64,000 bases of DNA, from contig SWDT01000253.1 in assembly GCA_009193035.1 (NCBI GenBank), forward strand, positions 53,252 to 117,251, given 5' to 3'. A program made the position numbers and the translations under genes. Under the pieces are notes generated by a model that searched no databases, was not told the DNA's origin, and saw only the letters and a list, made by a program, of their open reading frames with translations. This document shows positions 52,153 through 62,609 of this stretch, in pieces. The DNA comes from Halicephalobus mephisto. Its lineage: Eukaryota > Nematoda > Chromadorea > Rhabditida > Panagrolaimidae. Each line of letters opens with the position of its first letter. The first letter of the stretch is position 1.

Positions 52153-54524
52153 ATGGACGACGATTTGTGGAATGATGATGAATTTTTCCAAAATACTCCT
52201 TCGACGTCGAATACTGAAAAAATACAAAATGAATTAAATGAAGTTGATGAATTGAGAAATAATGAAAATTCAATTCAAAATGCAAATTTGAAAAGAAATG
52301 GAGAAAATAATTCTTATAGTTTTGATCCTATGGATTGGTTTAAAAATATTCGAACGAATGACAATGGAATTAAAAGAAGGAAATTAGGTGAAGATACGGT
52401 GCTTGATATGAATGCGAAGAAGATTGAAGATGCGCGTTTTAAACGATTAGCGGCTCAAGAAGAAGCTAAAAATTGTGAAAAAAAAGAACGTATTGATAAA
52501 TTTTTATTGAAAATGCCGTCTATGACGGGTGCTAATTGGTACGGTATTAATTCTCCAGATTCCATGGAACGTCGGTATGTTTCATCTACTTCATTGGATA
52601 TCTTCCAGGATACGATAGATGAAAGGAAAGCAGAGTTGAAACATGAAGAACAACGAAAAATGATCAGAGAAGTTATGATGGAACATTTGTTTGTGAAAAA
52701 TTACGAACCTCCAAGGGTACTTAAGCCTATGAAATCGAATAATAAGGATTTATGGGTGGATATATGGGAACCAGACTCGTATTTGAACTTGGTAACTACT
52801 GAGAAAGTCAATAGACAGGCGATGAACTGGCTAAGTATGTGGAATCAGTATGTTTTTAATTTGCCCACTGGTTATACGAGATTGGATGATTATGAAAGGA
52901 GGCAACTTGAACTTGAAGACACTAAACCGTTTTTGCCGAAAAAAAAGATTTTGATGATTCATGGACCTCCTGGATCAGGGAAATCTACACTAGCTTTGAA
53001 AATAGCAAAAATGAATTATGAACCTTTTGTCATTAACATGAGGTAGTTTTATAAAGTTAAAGTTTTTTAATTATTTAATTTTAGTGATGTGATCAATGTG
53101 ACGGAATTTAACAGATTACTAGCAAATGCTGTTAGTTATCATGGAATTAATTTTAATCTTAGTTTGAAAGGACCGAGATGCATCATTATTGACGGTTTGG
53201 AATACGCTACTGCTGATATTGTCAACGAGTTATTGAAATGGATGGCAGGGAGAAAGAAACATGCTCTACGTCCTGTTATTTGTACTTGTAATAATTTATA
53301 TGTTCCTGCTCTTCGGGATCTTCGTGTTAATGCATATTTGGTGAAGGCTAGTGTTGATTATGATCGACTTCTTAAAAGACTTGATCAGATATGTGATGCT
53401 TATAAAATTCCGCTAAGTAAGATGAAACTGCAGAACTTGATTGATTCGTGTCATTGTGACATTCGTCTATGTATTAATACTCTTCAATTTGCTTGTGAAT
53501 CTCCTTATGAGGATAATTTCTCGACTTCTGCACCGGATATTACTCTTGATCATAAGACGGAATTGAATGTTTTTGATGCGATTGATACTGTATTAGTTAT
53601 TGGCAAACATAAGACTAACCATGGAACTTATTTGGATAATAATCAGCGGATTGAACGGATTTGTGAAATTGCTGCTACTAGACCGGATATTGATCGTTTT
53701 ATTCATTTGGTTTTCCAGAATCTTCCAGATAGATGTCGACCACCTGTGAAAAATCTTACAAGAGCTATTAATCAATTTGTTGATATTGATATTACCAGAT
53801 CTGTTGCATACCATAATCAGGATTTTTCATTGTTGAAGTACTCTGGTTATGATTTATCTATTGCTCATCTTAATGTTTACAAAGTACTGTATCCTAAAAA
53901 TTCTATAACGTTGAGTATTCCGAATATTGGTGAACAACGGAGACAGATTTATTCAATTTTGCAGTCTTTAATGACATCTCAATTGGGCGTGAGATTGCGA
54001 CTTAGAATTCCGCAAATATTACTGGATGTTTTGCCTGCTTTGCTGTATGTTTTACAACCGCCGATTCCGGTTAATTCTTCGTTGATGTACAAAACTGAAG
54101 GGATTGAAGTACTTGATAGAGTTGTGGAAATAATGTTGCAATTTGGTCTTGTTTTGATTTTAAAAGAAAACAAAGAAAATGGAACAATGGAACATTGCTT
54201 CGATCCGTGAGTTTATAAGTATATAATGGAGATTTGAACGTGGTTTTTAGGCCTATTATGGAAATTGCGCAATTCTTGGATGATGAAGAAAGAGTAAGGA
54301 AACCAGGATTGCCTGCGACTGTTAGAGCGTATATTGGAAGGAAGATTGAAACGAGTAATATTCGAGCGCAAGTTGCTGAGAAATGCGGTGAAATGCAGAA
54401 TAGTGGATCTACAGGGTCTTGTTCACGTCTGCTAGCTGATGGATGGTATTTTAGATATTCTCCTGCCGTCATTCAAACGATTAAGAAGGGTATCACTATA
54501 AGTAAATTCTTTGGTCTGGATTGA
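52153..54524 (+). CDS. CTF18, large subunit of the alternative replication factor C clamp loader
   Basis: Exons 52153-53042, 53085-54206 and 54251-54524 give about 761 aa. ATG 52153 is preferred over ATG 52138 because a TGTTTTAAG site directly precedes it, likely a trans-splice acceptor. An acidic N-terminal region is followed by DLWVDIWEPDSYLNLVT (the entry to the AAA+ module), Walker A GPPGSGKST (residues about 271-279), Walker-B-like CIIIDGLEYA (about 329-338) and sensor-1 CTCNNLYVPALRDLR. The C-terminus keeps conserved DGWYFRYS. CTF18-RFC loads or unloads PCNA and supports sister-chromatid cohesion and the replication checkpoint, in the nucleus. Oddity: the Walker B acidic pair is Asp-Gly here instead of Asp-Glu (Asp333, Gly334). 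Introns are 42 and 44 nt. Confidence 0.93.
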
Positions 54525-54592
54525 AGGGTTTTAACATGTTTTTATTTTTGTAATGTCACTTTACCCGATAAACATGATTTCCTATGAAATGA

Positions 54593-54919
54593 TTAAAGAT
54601 CTCCTTTTCGTCCACGGAATCGAGAACGCATGTCTACCTAAATAGGATTGTGGATATATGGAAAACCGGAAAAACTTACTAAAGATCGTTTACAATCGGA
54701 AAATGCATTCATTAGAACAAAACAACGATCGGGTACACGGCCATCTCGGTTCTTGACACAATCCGCTGCAGGACGACGATCGATCTGGACACAATCGGAT
54801 TCTTTGATGCATCTTTTGAGTTCTTGACGAAGGCGATCACAAGAACGTCCTGTTTTTTCTAAGCGATTCATCGATTCATCATCGTATTCTTTAGTAGATT
54901 CAGTATGAAGACTTCCCAT
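54593..54919 (-). CDS. COA5 / PET191 cytochrome c oxidase assembly factor
   Basis: Exons (complement) 54680-54919 and 54593-54637, split by a 42-nt intron, encode 94 aa. Residues about 25-80 carry the twin CX9C-like arrangement of PET191 (RSCDRLRQELKRCIKESDC; DRCFVLMNAFSDCKRS). The second exon gives the family's C-terminal signature, DMRSRFRGRKG. COA5/PET191 is an intermembrane-space protein needed to assemble complex IV. The ATG at 54919 lies 4 nt after a TTTTCAG acceptor. The gene is 68 bp from the CTF18 stop (convergent) and 196 bp from the phosducin-like start (divergent). The retained-intron frame would end at the TAG of the acceptor. Confidence 0.92.
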
Positions 54920-55115
54920 TGTCTGAAAACATGAAAAGTAAAAAAATAAAAAGAAATTTAGGATTTGTAAAATTGCGAAATTTAACATGGAGAGAAATTT
55001 GAAGGAACAGTTTGCAGTACTATAATCGTCCCTGTCACAATGGACTTTGAATAAAAAAATTTTGTTTTATAAAAATTTTTATTTTTGAAATATTTAATTT
55101 TTTGAATATTGTATC

Positions 55116-55930
55116 ATGGCTAATCTAGATGAGAAACTTCTGGATGGACCTAATGTTGGATACTGTAGCAGTTCGGATGAAGACGAACCGAATTCTGGAT
55201 TTGTGAAGACGGGAAACGACCGGATTCCGGCGACTCGTCCGGGGACGGGCTCCCAGACAGGTCCTAAGGGCGTTTTGGCTGATTATAAACTTCATCAAGC
55301 TGGAAAACATCAAGAAATGCTCGAGAATGCGGAATATGTAAGTTTTTTGGAATTTTTGTATAAAATTATTGATTTTTAATTTTTTGGATTTTTTAGATCA
55401 AACAACTTCGACTAAAAATGGCCGTAACTCCGTCTAAACCGGAAGATGAGGATGAAGATGAACTTGAGAAAATCCGACGTCGACGTCTTCAGGCTATGAA
55501 GTCTAGTACGAGAGGCAGAATCCACGAAATTCAGAAAAAAGAGCAATTTCTTCAAATTTTGGATGAATCCTCGTCTGATGCTGTGATCATCATCCACATT
55601 TACAGAGACGGATCAGAAGCCTGTGAGGTTTTCAACGAAGTTCTAACGGCTACTAGTGGCCGTTCTGCCGGGAATGTCCAATTTTACAAAGTCCAGGCTT
55701 CTGTTCTCGACACAACTCAAAAATTCGTAAATTTTTGATATAAAATTATCCAAATTACGGTTACTTTTCAGGCCGAAAATGCCTTACCAACATGTCAGGT
55801 TTATGTCAGAGGTGATCTTGTTGGGAACTTTATCCGGATCCACGAGGAATTCGGAGGAGAATATGACGCCGACGAATTCTGCCAGTTTTTGCGACGTAAT
55901 GGGATCTCTGTTGCTCTCCAATCTGATTGA
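55116..55930 (+). CDS. phosducin-like protein (PDCL type)
   Basis: Exons 55116-55337, 55397-55726 and 55772-55930 encode 236 aa. The N-terminal helix region has GPKGVLADYKLHQ, matching the TGPKGVIxDWRxFK stretch of phosducins that binds G-beta. A charged linker (EDEDEDELEKIRRRR) follows, then a thioredoxin-like domain without a redox CXXC (AVIIIHIYRDGSEACEVFN; FYKVQAS; LPTCQVYVRGDLVGNFIRI; YDADEFCQFLRRNGI). Phosducin-like proteins assist the CCT chaperonin in folding G-beta and tubulin/actin. PDCL is favoured over PDCL2/3 because of the GPKGV motif. Starts 196 bp from the COA5 start, so the promoters are shared. The 3' end is duplicated (see the repeat at 55903). Confidence 0.88.
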
Positions 55931-56006
55931 TTTTTCATATATCAATGAGGCACAAGATCTCTGTTGCCCTCCAATCTGATTTCTTTCATACATCAATAAA
56001 GCACAA
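55903..56006. repeat. direct duplication of about 52 bp spanning the PDCL stop and 3' UTR
   Basis: gatctctgttgctctccaat at 55903 is repeated as gatctctgttgccctccaat at 55956, each followed by a ctgatt, tttcat and tatcaat block and ending gcacaa. A third, truncated start (gatctctattttc) follows at 56007. The first copy carries the last codons and the TGA; the second carries the AATAAA poly(A) signal. Confidence 0.9.
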
Positions 56007-56182
56007 GATCTCTATTTTCGACTCAAAAAGCATTGATTGTTGCTTTTATATCTCTTAGTTTCCAAAATTTATTTTTTAAGTTTTAAAAATTATTAAAAAG
56101 TATTTTTAAAACTTTTTGATGTATTTTTTTGAATGTTTTTAAGGAGTTTTTTGAACGTTTACTATTACTTTTTAGGCGGCTG

Positions 56183-59100
56183 ATGGCTCTCCTGGACACT
56201 GGTAGAAGTCCGGAACTGCCGTTGGGAGTGGTGGTTTCGATCAAGGATGAGTCTTCGGAACGAGTTTTGTTCGTTTATCCAACCAAGAAGCAGAAACTGG
56301 AGAAACTCATAGAGGATTCCAATGAGCAGTTGGCAGTGTTCCAGAAACCAGTATCTCTGGAATCCTGGAAACAAGAAGTTCGTTTTGGAATTTCGCTAAA
56401 CGTACTTGGATCTGTCTTAGCCCCAAGGGATGTTGCAGAAAAGGATATTGTCAACAAAGTTAACAGTTTGAAGTTCATAGGTCAGTGGTTTTCGTTGCGG
56501 GATAATTCTGCAGAAACTATAAGTATCGTATTCGTTCTTGCTGGACATTGCTCGATGGACGCGGTTACCGCCCATCTCTCCTTGGCTAAACAAGTCTGTG
56601 GAGCAATCCAGGCTCTAGAAACGACGTCGACGTACGTGAAAGAACAAGTAACAACGATTCAAAAAATTCAAGACGAAGTAGAACAAAACGAGTCGGAAGA
56701 AATCATATCTCCTTTTGAAAGATCTCTTCGTAAGTTTTATTATTTCTTATTACAGTAGAACTTGGATATGAGATACCTCCTTAGGACGGGGGAAAGTATA
56801 TGTTATAAGAACGGATATATTACAGCAGGGGTACATTTGAAGGCAGACTGACCAAACATACTCACACCGTATGCTATAACGTGAAATATGTTGTAACGGG
56901 GGTATCTTATATCCAAGTTCTATTGTACAGTCGAATTTGGATATAAGATACCTCCTTAGGACCGGGAAAAGCATATGTTATAAGAACGGATATATCATAG
57001 CGGAGATATCCTATATCCAAGTTCTACTGTATTTTGAAATAAGAATTAATTTTTTTGCAAAATCGTCTTGAAAAGAAATTTCTATTCTCTACTGTAATCT
57101 AAGCGGTAATTTCGTAATTTTATAGAAATTTTTGAAATTATTTAAAAATCAAAAATGATTTTTTTACAAAATAGTCTTGAGATAAAAGTTTTAGTTTTTA
57201 AAACATACTACAGCTTAAAGTTTTGATTTTGTGTGATGATTATTTCGTAATTGATCATATTGTAAAAATTATGTCGACTTTTTTAAGAAATTTTTAAAAA
57301 TTTTCGAATTAAAATGACCTAAGTGACGATTTCGTAATTTTACGTGATTCTTGAGATTATTTATGTAAAATTGAAACTTATGAAATTTTAAAACTTTTTG
57401 GAACTAACGTGGGTTGAAATTTCGACTTTGGAATATTTTGTAATTTTTCACGACTTTGTAATTACATTTTCGGATTTATGTTTTAATTCAGTAAATTTGG
57501 GAATTTCTAAATCAGAATATTCAAATTTTGTAATTTTCCATCTGTCCTCCTTGGTTAATTTCCATATATGAGAATATAGATGTTCAAAAAAGTCACAATT
57601 AACTTGGAAATTTTCATTAAAATAGTTATATTTTGATTAATAAATAATTGCAGATGAATGTACATTGTTACAAAGCATGCAGAGGATATATGAAGACATA
57701 GTTCAATATGGAAACAATGTGCTTTATCTTGATCGCCATATCCAGTTGACTCTGTGCTTGCAATCGAAGTCTTTTATTTACTGTACACTTTTGCCTAGGA
57801 CGATTTCGGCTTTACAAGAAATGATGGACAATATTGAACCATTCCATACTCTTCTATTTGTGGAAGAAATGAAAGTTTCTGCAGAATATAATCCTCTATT
57901 GGCGAGTTTTATAGAACATTGCACTCCAGATAAAAGGTAAATTTTAAGTTTAAATTAATTTAAATTTTTAAAATTTAGGTTAATTTTTAGAGTTAATTTT
58001 CTAATTTAAAATGTCTAAATTTAAATTTTTAAAATTTAGGTTAATTTTTAATTTTTAGAGTTAATTTTCTAATTTAAAATTTTTAAGTTTAAATTAATTT
58101 CGAATTTTTTAAAATTTAGGTTAATTTTTAGAATTAATTTTCTAATTTAAAATTTCTAAATTTAAATTTTTAAAATTTAGGTTAATTTTTAGAGTTAATT
58201 TTCTAATTTAAAATTTCTAGATTTAAATTTTTAAAATTTAGGTTAATTTTTAATTTTTAGGGTTAATTTTTTAATTTAAAATTTTTAAGTTTAAATTAAT
58301 TTCGAATTTTTTAAAATTTGAATTAATTTTAAGATTTCTAAATTTAAATTTGAATTAATTTTGAACTTTTTAGTTTAAATTAGTTTCAAATTGATTTTTT
58401 GAATTATAAATTTAAATTAATTTTAAAGTTTAAGTTAAGTTAAATTTATTTTTAAAGTTTTCTAGTTTAAATTAATTTTGATTTTTTAGTTTCGAAGAAA
58501 TAAGATTAAAAATGAGATGTACGATGGATCAAGTGATCAGATTGGCCAAGAATGTCGTCCAATGGGGCAGAGGAGTGATTACTTTTCCTACTTGTTTGCA
58601 AAATTCGTACACTGTTGGACCTCCTAGTTCAACGAGTTTTACTGAATTGGCGAAATTGTACGATGAATTATATCCATTAGCTCCTAGAACGTCGATGAAC
58701 AAACCGTCGTTGTTGACGAGTCCTCCTGTAACTAGTTTTTTGGCGGAAGTTTTGGAATTTTTTTGTCCAGCAATAACGTTGGAGGAATATTATGTGAATA
58801 CCGCGAGATTTCTGCCCAGAGCGGCGAACACGGAGACTTTTGTTTTTTTGCTGAAAACTGGTCTAGTTATGCAATTACATGTCCATATAGAATTGATCGA
58901 ACCGACTCAATTGTGGCTTCAAGGAAAAACGATTTCGAAAGACGTATCTCCGAGGATCAGAACCCTCGTTGGAAATTGTCAATTATTAGAAAGTGAATTT
59001 AAAGAATACATATTGCTTATTTGTTCGGATTTGATCACCACAGGAATCAACGAAGCAGAAGTTTTCAAAATTTTAGGATATTTGATATGTTTAATACCGC

Positions 59101-59228
59101 ATTTTTTGAAATGTGATTATGTTGAAAAAATTGTCTACAGAACTGGACTTACGAGATCAAACATCAACAGCGTTATTGAACTTTTTGGACCAATTTTGTT
59201 CGTTTTTGAAGTTCCTGCAAAACTTTGA
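56183..59228 (+). CDS. nprl-3: NPRL3, GATOR1 complex subunit
   Basis: Exons 56183-56729, 57654-57936 and 58490-59228 encode about 522 aa, the family size. The start MALLDTGRSPELPLGVVV is chosen because a TTTTTAG acceptor lies 8 nt before the ATG. The N-terminal longin-type domain has ERVLFVYPTKK, FGISLNVLG and FIGQWFSLRD. The second half has EEIRLKMRCTMDQVIRLAKN and the NPRL3 signature VVQWGRGVITFPT. NPRL3 with NPRL2 and DEPDC5 forms GATOR1, which inhibits TORC1 at the lysosome when amino acids are scarce by acting as a GAP on RagA/B. Intron 1 (924 nt) hosts two MITE-like copies; intron 2 holds a tandem repeat. It lies 252 bp after the phosducin-like gene on the same strand, so a shared operon is possible. 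Confidence 0.92.
56751..57032. mobile_element. MITE-like element, family B, two abutting copies
   Basis: The first copy (56751-56929) runs from tacagtagaacttggatatg to ccaagttctattgtacag. The second (about 56926-57032) starts acagtcgaatttggatataa and ends tatatccaagttctactgta, with an internally shortened middle. They share the TA between them. Ends match the element at 39812. Both lie in the first NPRL3 intron. Confidence 0.85.
57950..58480. repeat. tandem repeat in NPRL3 intron 2, unit about 70 bp
   Basis: aaatttaggttaatttttag followed by agttaattttctaatttaaa, five to six copies with small insertions. Confidence 0.85.
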
Positions 59229-59901
59229 AATTTAAAAATTTAAAATAAAAATTTGCATTTTGCAATATTCGGATAGATTGGAATTTTTATGTTTATGGAA
59301 ATTTTAAAGTAGAATAAAATTTACATTTTGGTTCTAATATTTTAGAAAATTTGCAAATTGTTTGTAATATTGGACCAAATTAATTGATATTTGTATAATT
59401 TAATAAAATTTCGAAATTAGAAAAAAATTTAAAGGTTGCAATGTTTTAGCAGTTTCGTTGACATCAAAATCAAAATCTGTAAATTGTCTGCAAGATTTAA
59501 GCAGGTTAGTCAATATAAAAATTGAAGTAAAATCTGCAGGTTGCGTGCAACATTGAAATATATAATATGGAATTTTTAATATTTATATTTATAAAAATTT
59601 CAAAATCAAGATAAAATCCACAATTTGTTCGAAATATTTAGGTAGACTGATCAACATCGAAATCTGCAGGTTGCGTGCAACATTCTGGCGAGCCGATTTA
59701 ATTATTTTTGCAAAAACTCAATTTCAATGTCGACTATTTTACAAACTTCAACATAAGTAATTAAAATTTTATTTTTTGATGTACAAAGTTCAAATGGAGT
59801 ACTGTACAACCATTGCATATGGTGATAAAATGCTTGATGTAAAACTTTGGTTTTAAAAAGTAAATTTTTTAAGTAAATGAAAATTTTGAATTCAAGGCAG
59901 A
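59229..59901. repeat. convergent intergenic region with family F repeats
   Basis: Between the NPRL3 and Rab stops. aatctgcaggttgcgtgcaa and diverged forms recur at about 59345, 59470, 59530, 59610 and 59660. Related to the repeats at 35840-36250. No gene seen. Confidence 0.65.
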
Positions 59902-60887
59902 TTAGAATTTACAACAACGAGTCCAAGTGTCTGATATCGCAGTAGTGTCAGGGTACTTCAGCCTAAATGAGTCAAACTGACTTTCGGATAAACTTCCACT
60001 GTCATATTGAGCCTTCAATTGCGTAGCCAACTCGTTGAAGACGTTGTCGATATTGTAGTTGTTTTTGGAAGACACTTCCATGAATGCCATATTGTGAGCA
60101 CGAGCGAGTTGATCGCCTTCCTCTTGTTCGACAACTCTAGAATCGGCCATATCTGCTTTGGTTCCTGCAAAAAGTGAATTTCCATATATAAAAAAGTAGA
60201 TTTCCACATGTGAGGAAAATAAGTTTTCATATATAAAAACGAAAGAAAAGCAGATTTTCATATATGAGGAACAAAAAGTAACTTTCATATATAAAAAACG
60301 AAAAAGATAAATTTTAATATATAAAGGAAATAAATTATTCATATATGAAAAACGAAAGAAGTAAACTTCATATATGAAAAAAGTGGATTTCTGTATATGA
60401 AAAGAGAAAACTTTCATATATGAAAAAAGTGAATTTCATATATACGAAGAAGAATTAAATTTTCATATATGAAGAAAGAAAACTTTCATATATGAAAAAA
60501 GTGAATTTTTATATATGAAAAAAACTCACCAATCAGAACTTTGACGACGTTAGGGACGGCAAATTTCGAAACATCGTCCATCCATCTGATTAAAGACTCG
60601 AATGACTGTCGACAAGTGATATCGTAGCAGAGAATAATCCCATTAGCGGATCGATAATAGCTCTGGGTGATCGTTCGGAATCTTTCTTGTCCGCCAGTGT
60701 CCCAAATTTGGAGTTTTACTCGTTTACCGTCCACAATAAGGGTCTTCATGGTGAAATCCACGCCGATCGTGGTTCCTTGTTTTTCTATATAGGTTCCGTT
60801 CTTGAATCTCTGGACGACGCAGGTCTTCCCTATACCCATATCTCCGACAAAAACGATTTTAAACAAATAATCGAAAGATTCCTCCAT
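59902..60887 (-). CDS. Rab GTPase, Rab19/Rab43-like
   Basis: Exons (complement) 60530-60887 and 59902-60164 encode about 206 aa. Motifs: G1 GDMGIGKT, switch I with TTIGVDF, G3 [19 protein letters not shown]4 TKAD and a weak G5 EVSSK, with C-terminal CCKF as a double-cysteine prenylation end. The Rab19/30/43 group is suggested by [11 protein letters not shown] and [17 protein letters not shown]. Rab43/19 proteins act in Golgi and apical trafficking. Oddities: G3 has Gly in place of the near-universal Ala (DTGGQ, residue 65, Ras position 59), and G4 has Thr where Rabs have Asn (residue 121). All else is intact, so this is not a decayed gene. The intron is made of short tatatgaaaaaa repeats. Confidence 0.9.
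60175..60528. repeat. short tandem repeat filling the Rab intron
   Basis: Around a dozen units of 25-30 bp, ttcatatatgaaaaaagtga type. The repeat keeps one minus-strand frame open and creates a spurious hydrophobic extension of the second exon. Confidence 0.9.
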
Positions 60888-61579
60888 TGTAACAGTAACT
60901 TCAAAATAGTGTCTAAAATTGGCTAATAATAACTCCAAAATAGTGTCCAAAATCCACTAACAACAAGTCAAAAATAGTGTTCACTGTTTTTTAATAATGA
61001 CTCGAGAATAGTGTCCGCCGTTTATTGACTGGACAGAAATGAATTCACGCTTATCGACAATCGCGTCAGGACAATTCGCAAAAGAGGAATGTCTGGCTAG
61101 AAATTCCAAGTTGTTTTTCTTTTTTTTCAACAATTAATTTTATTTTTTAAAATTTTACTTTTTTATTATTTTTGCGTTTATATAAAAAAGATTGTACATT
61201 TGTAGTCTTAACGTGAATTTAGGATGTTTCATGTTTTGCTAAAATCGTGATTTTTATTTTTATGACGTGGACGTTTTAGGTATTTTATTTATTTTAAGAT
61301 TTTTTAGTTTTGAAGTTGTTCCTCTCTTCCGGGAGAGTGCGAAGTTGTCAAACTGGTGAGTTTATATGAGATTTATATATGAGTTTTTTGTATGAATTAG
61401 TTCATAATGAATTAAATCGTTTTTTAATTGCGTCGTGTATGGGCTAATTTATACTTACAAAAGTAGTTTATATATGAATTAATTTGTATATAAGTTAGTT
61501 TATGTATGAACTTATTTCGTATACGAGTTGATTTATGTATGAATTTAATTTTTATGCGAATTAATCTGCGGTATTTCAG
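60888..61579. promoter_or_regulatory. divergent region, Rab / kish operon, including the kish 5' exon
   Basis: A normal-composition island at 61318-61350 ends in CTG/GTGAGT, probably the first exon of kish. The part next to the Rab start has diverged direct repeats of aaaatagtgtccaaa (60900-61010). The missing initiator Met codon of kish must be in this region, but I could not place it in phase. Confidence 0.4.
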
Positions 61580-61834
61580 TCGGCTATATTCAATCTCCAA
61601 AGTCTCCTTGTTGTGGTTTTACTGTTAATTTGTACCTGTACTTATCTTCGAGCCGTTGTTCCCAGGATTATCGATCGTCAAAAAGAAGGGTATGCTCGTA
61701 ATTTCTGTTTCTATAATTATAGATTTTTCAGAATCGGCGGGATATTTTGGAAGTGCGCCAGAATCGGTGAAAGACTAAGTCTCTGGGTTTCTGCTGGTTG
61801 TTTTCTGATGGCCGGCGTGTGGCTCTTTTTCTAA
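61580..61834 (+). CDS. kish / TMEM167A-type small membrane protein (initiator Met not located)
   Basis: Exons 61580-61689 and 61732-61834 (42-nt intron) encode 70 aa plus a start supplied upstream. [27 protein letters not shown], the conserved [14 protein letters not shown] and the C-terminal hydrophobic segment ending WLFF match kish-A/TMEM167A over the full length (family about 72 aa). Two TM segments; a Golgi/secretory-pathway protein in other animals. The family begins Met-Ser-Ala-Ile-Phe, and here the acceptor falls exactly between Met and Ser. The only good upstream donor (61350) follows a reading with no in-frame ATG, so the first coding exon is unresolved. First gene of a tight run with POP7 and FDXR. 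Confidence 0.88.
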   Translation, partial: SAIFNLQSLLVVVLLLICTCTYLRAVVPRIIDRQKEGYARNFCFYNYRFFRIGGIFWKCARIGERLSLWVSAGCFLMAGVWLFF

Positions 61835-61842
61835 TCTACATA

Positions 61843-62492
61843 ATGTCTTTGAAACGTGTTTGTTTACCCTTCGAAAAAGATGCCAAACCTTTTGATGTTT
61901 TTATCACAAGGTAAGCTGATCATTACACTTCGTATTGTTCAATATTATAAGGAAAACAACCCATTTTCGAGGAATATTTCGGTATTGTAGTTTTTGGATA
62001 TTTATTAACATTTTCGTGGAAGCTAGTTCTAAAGGATAGGTTTCTACTGTGTATATCTTAATCTAGAACTTTCGAAATCAATCTAGGAAAAATACAATTC
62101 CAGAAAATTAATCACGAAATTGCACAAGAACAAAATTTCAGACTGTTTTCGTTTCTAAAAACTTTGAAAATTCGTGCCAAGACAATTCACTAATAACTTT
62201 AATTTTTATGATAATCACTTTTAGAAAGACTAACTTTGCTGCTCAAATTAAAAGGTGCCGGAAATTACTAGATACAAAATTTGACACTATCCGTATTCAA
62301 GCGACTGGAGCTGCTATTCCTCGGGCATTCCGGTTGGTTACTGTATTGAACGACTGCATGAAGAATACTGTCAACATTGATGTCAAAACAACGACATTAC
62401 TTGCTCGAGATGTCATCGATGACGGCAAGCTCCTGCAAGAACGCTGTGTTTCTGCAGTTGTGATCCGAGTATCTCGTATCCTTGTTGCTTAA
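61843..62492 (+). CDS. POP7/RPP20, Alba-domain subunit of RNase P and RNase MRP
   Basis: Exons 61843-61910 and 62225-62492 encode 111 aa. The Alba fold is visible through the sequence VFITRKTNFAAQIKRCRKLL, IRIQATGAAIPRAFRLVTVL, DVKTTTLLARDVI and the final VSAVVIRVSRI strand. POP7/RPP20 pairs with POP6/RPP25 to bind the P3 domain of the RNA in RNase P (tRNA 5' processing) and RNase MRP (rRNA processing). The ATG lies 8 nt after the kish stop codon, and the spacer TCTACATA has no AG acceptor. The 314-nt intron contains no other feature I can support. FDXR follows 117 bp downstream. Confidence 0.88.
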
Positions 62493-62609
62493 TTTATTCC
62501 TATTTTTGTTGGATAAAATTTATAAAAATATTTTGTGTTTTTATTCTGTTTTGAACGGAAAGTAATATTTTTTACTTTTTAGTTTTTAAATTTATTTTTA
62601 ATTAGTTTC

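Noticed and set aside
60165..60417. Hydrophobic N-terminal extension of the second Rab exon
   Set aside because: It is the translated tandem repeat of the Rab intron; the GTGAGT donor and TTTTTGCAG acceptor join the two exons in phase.
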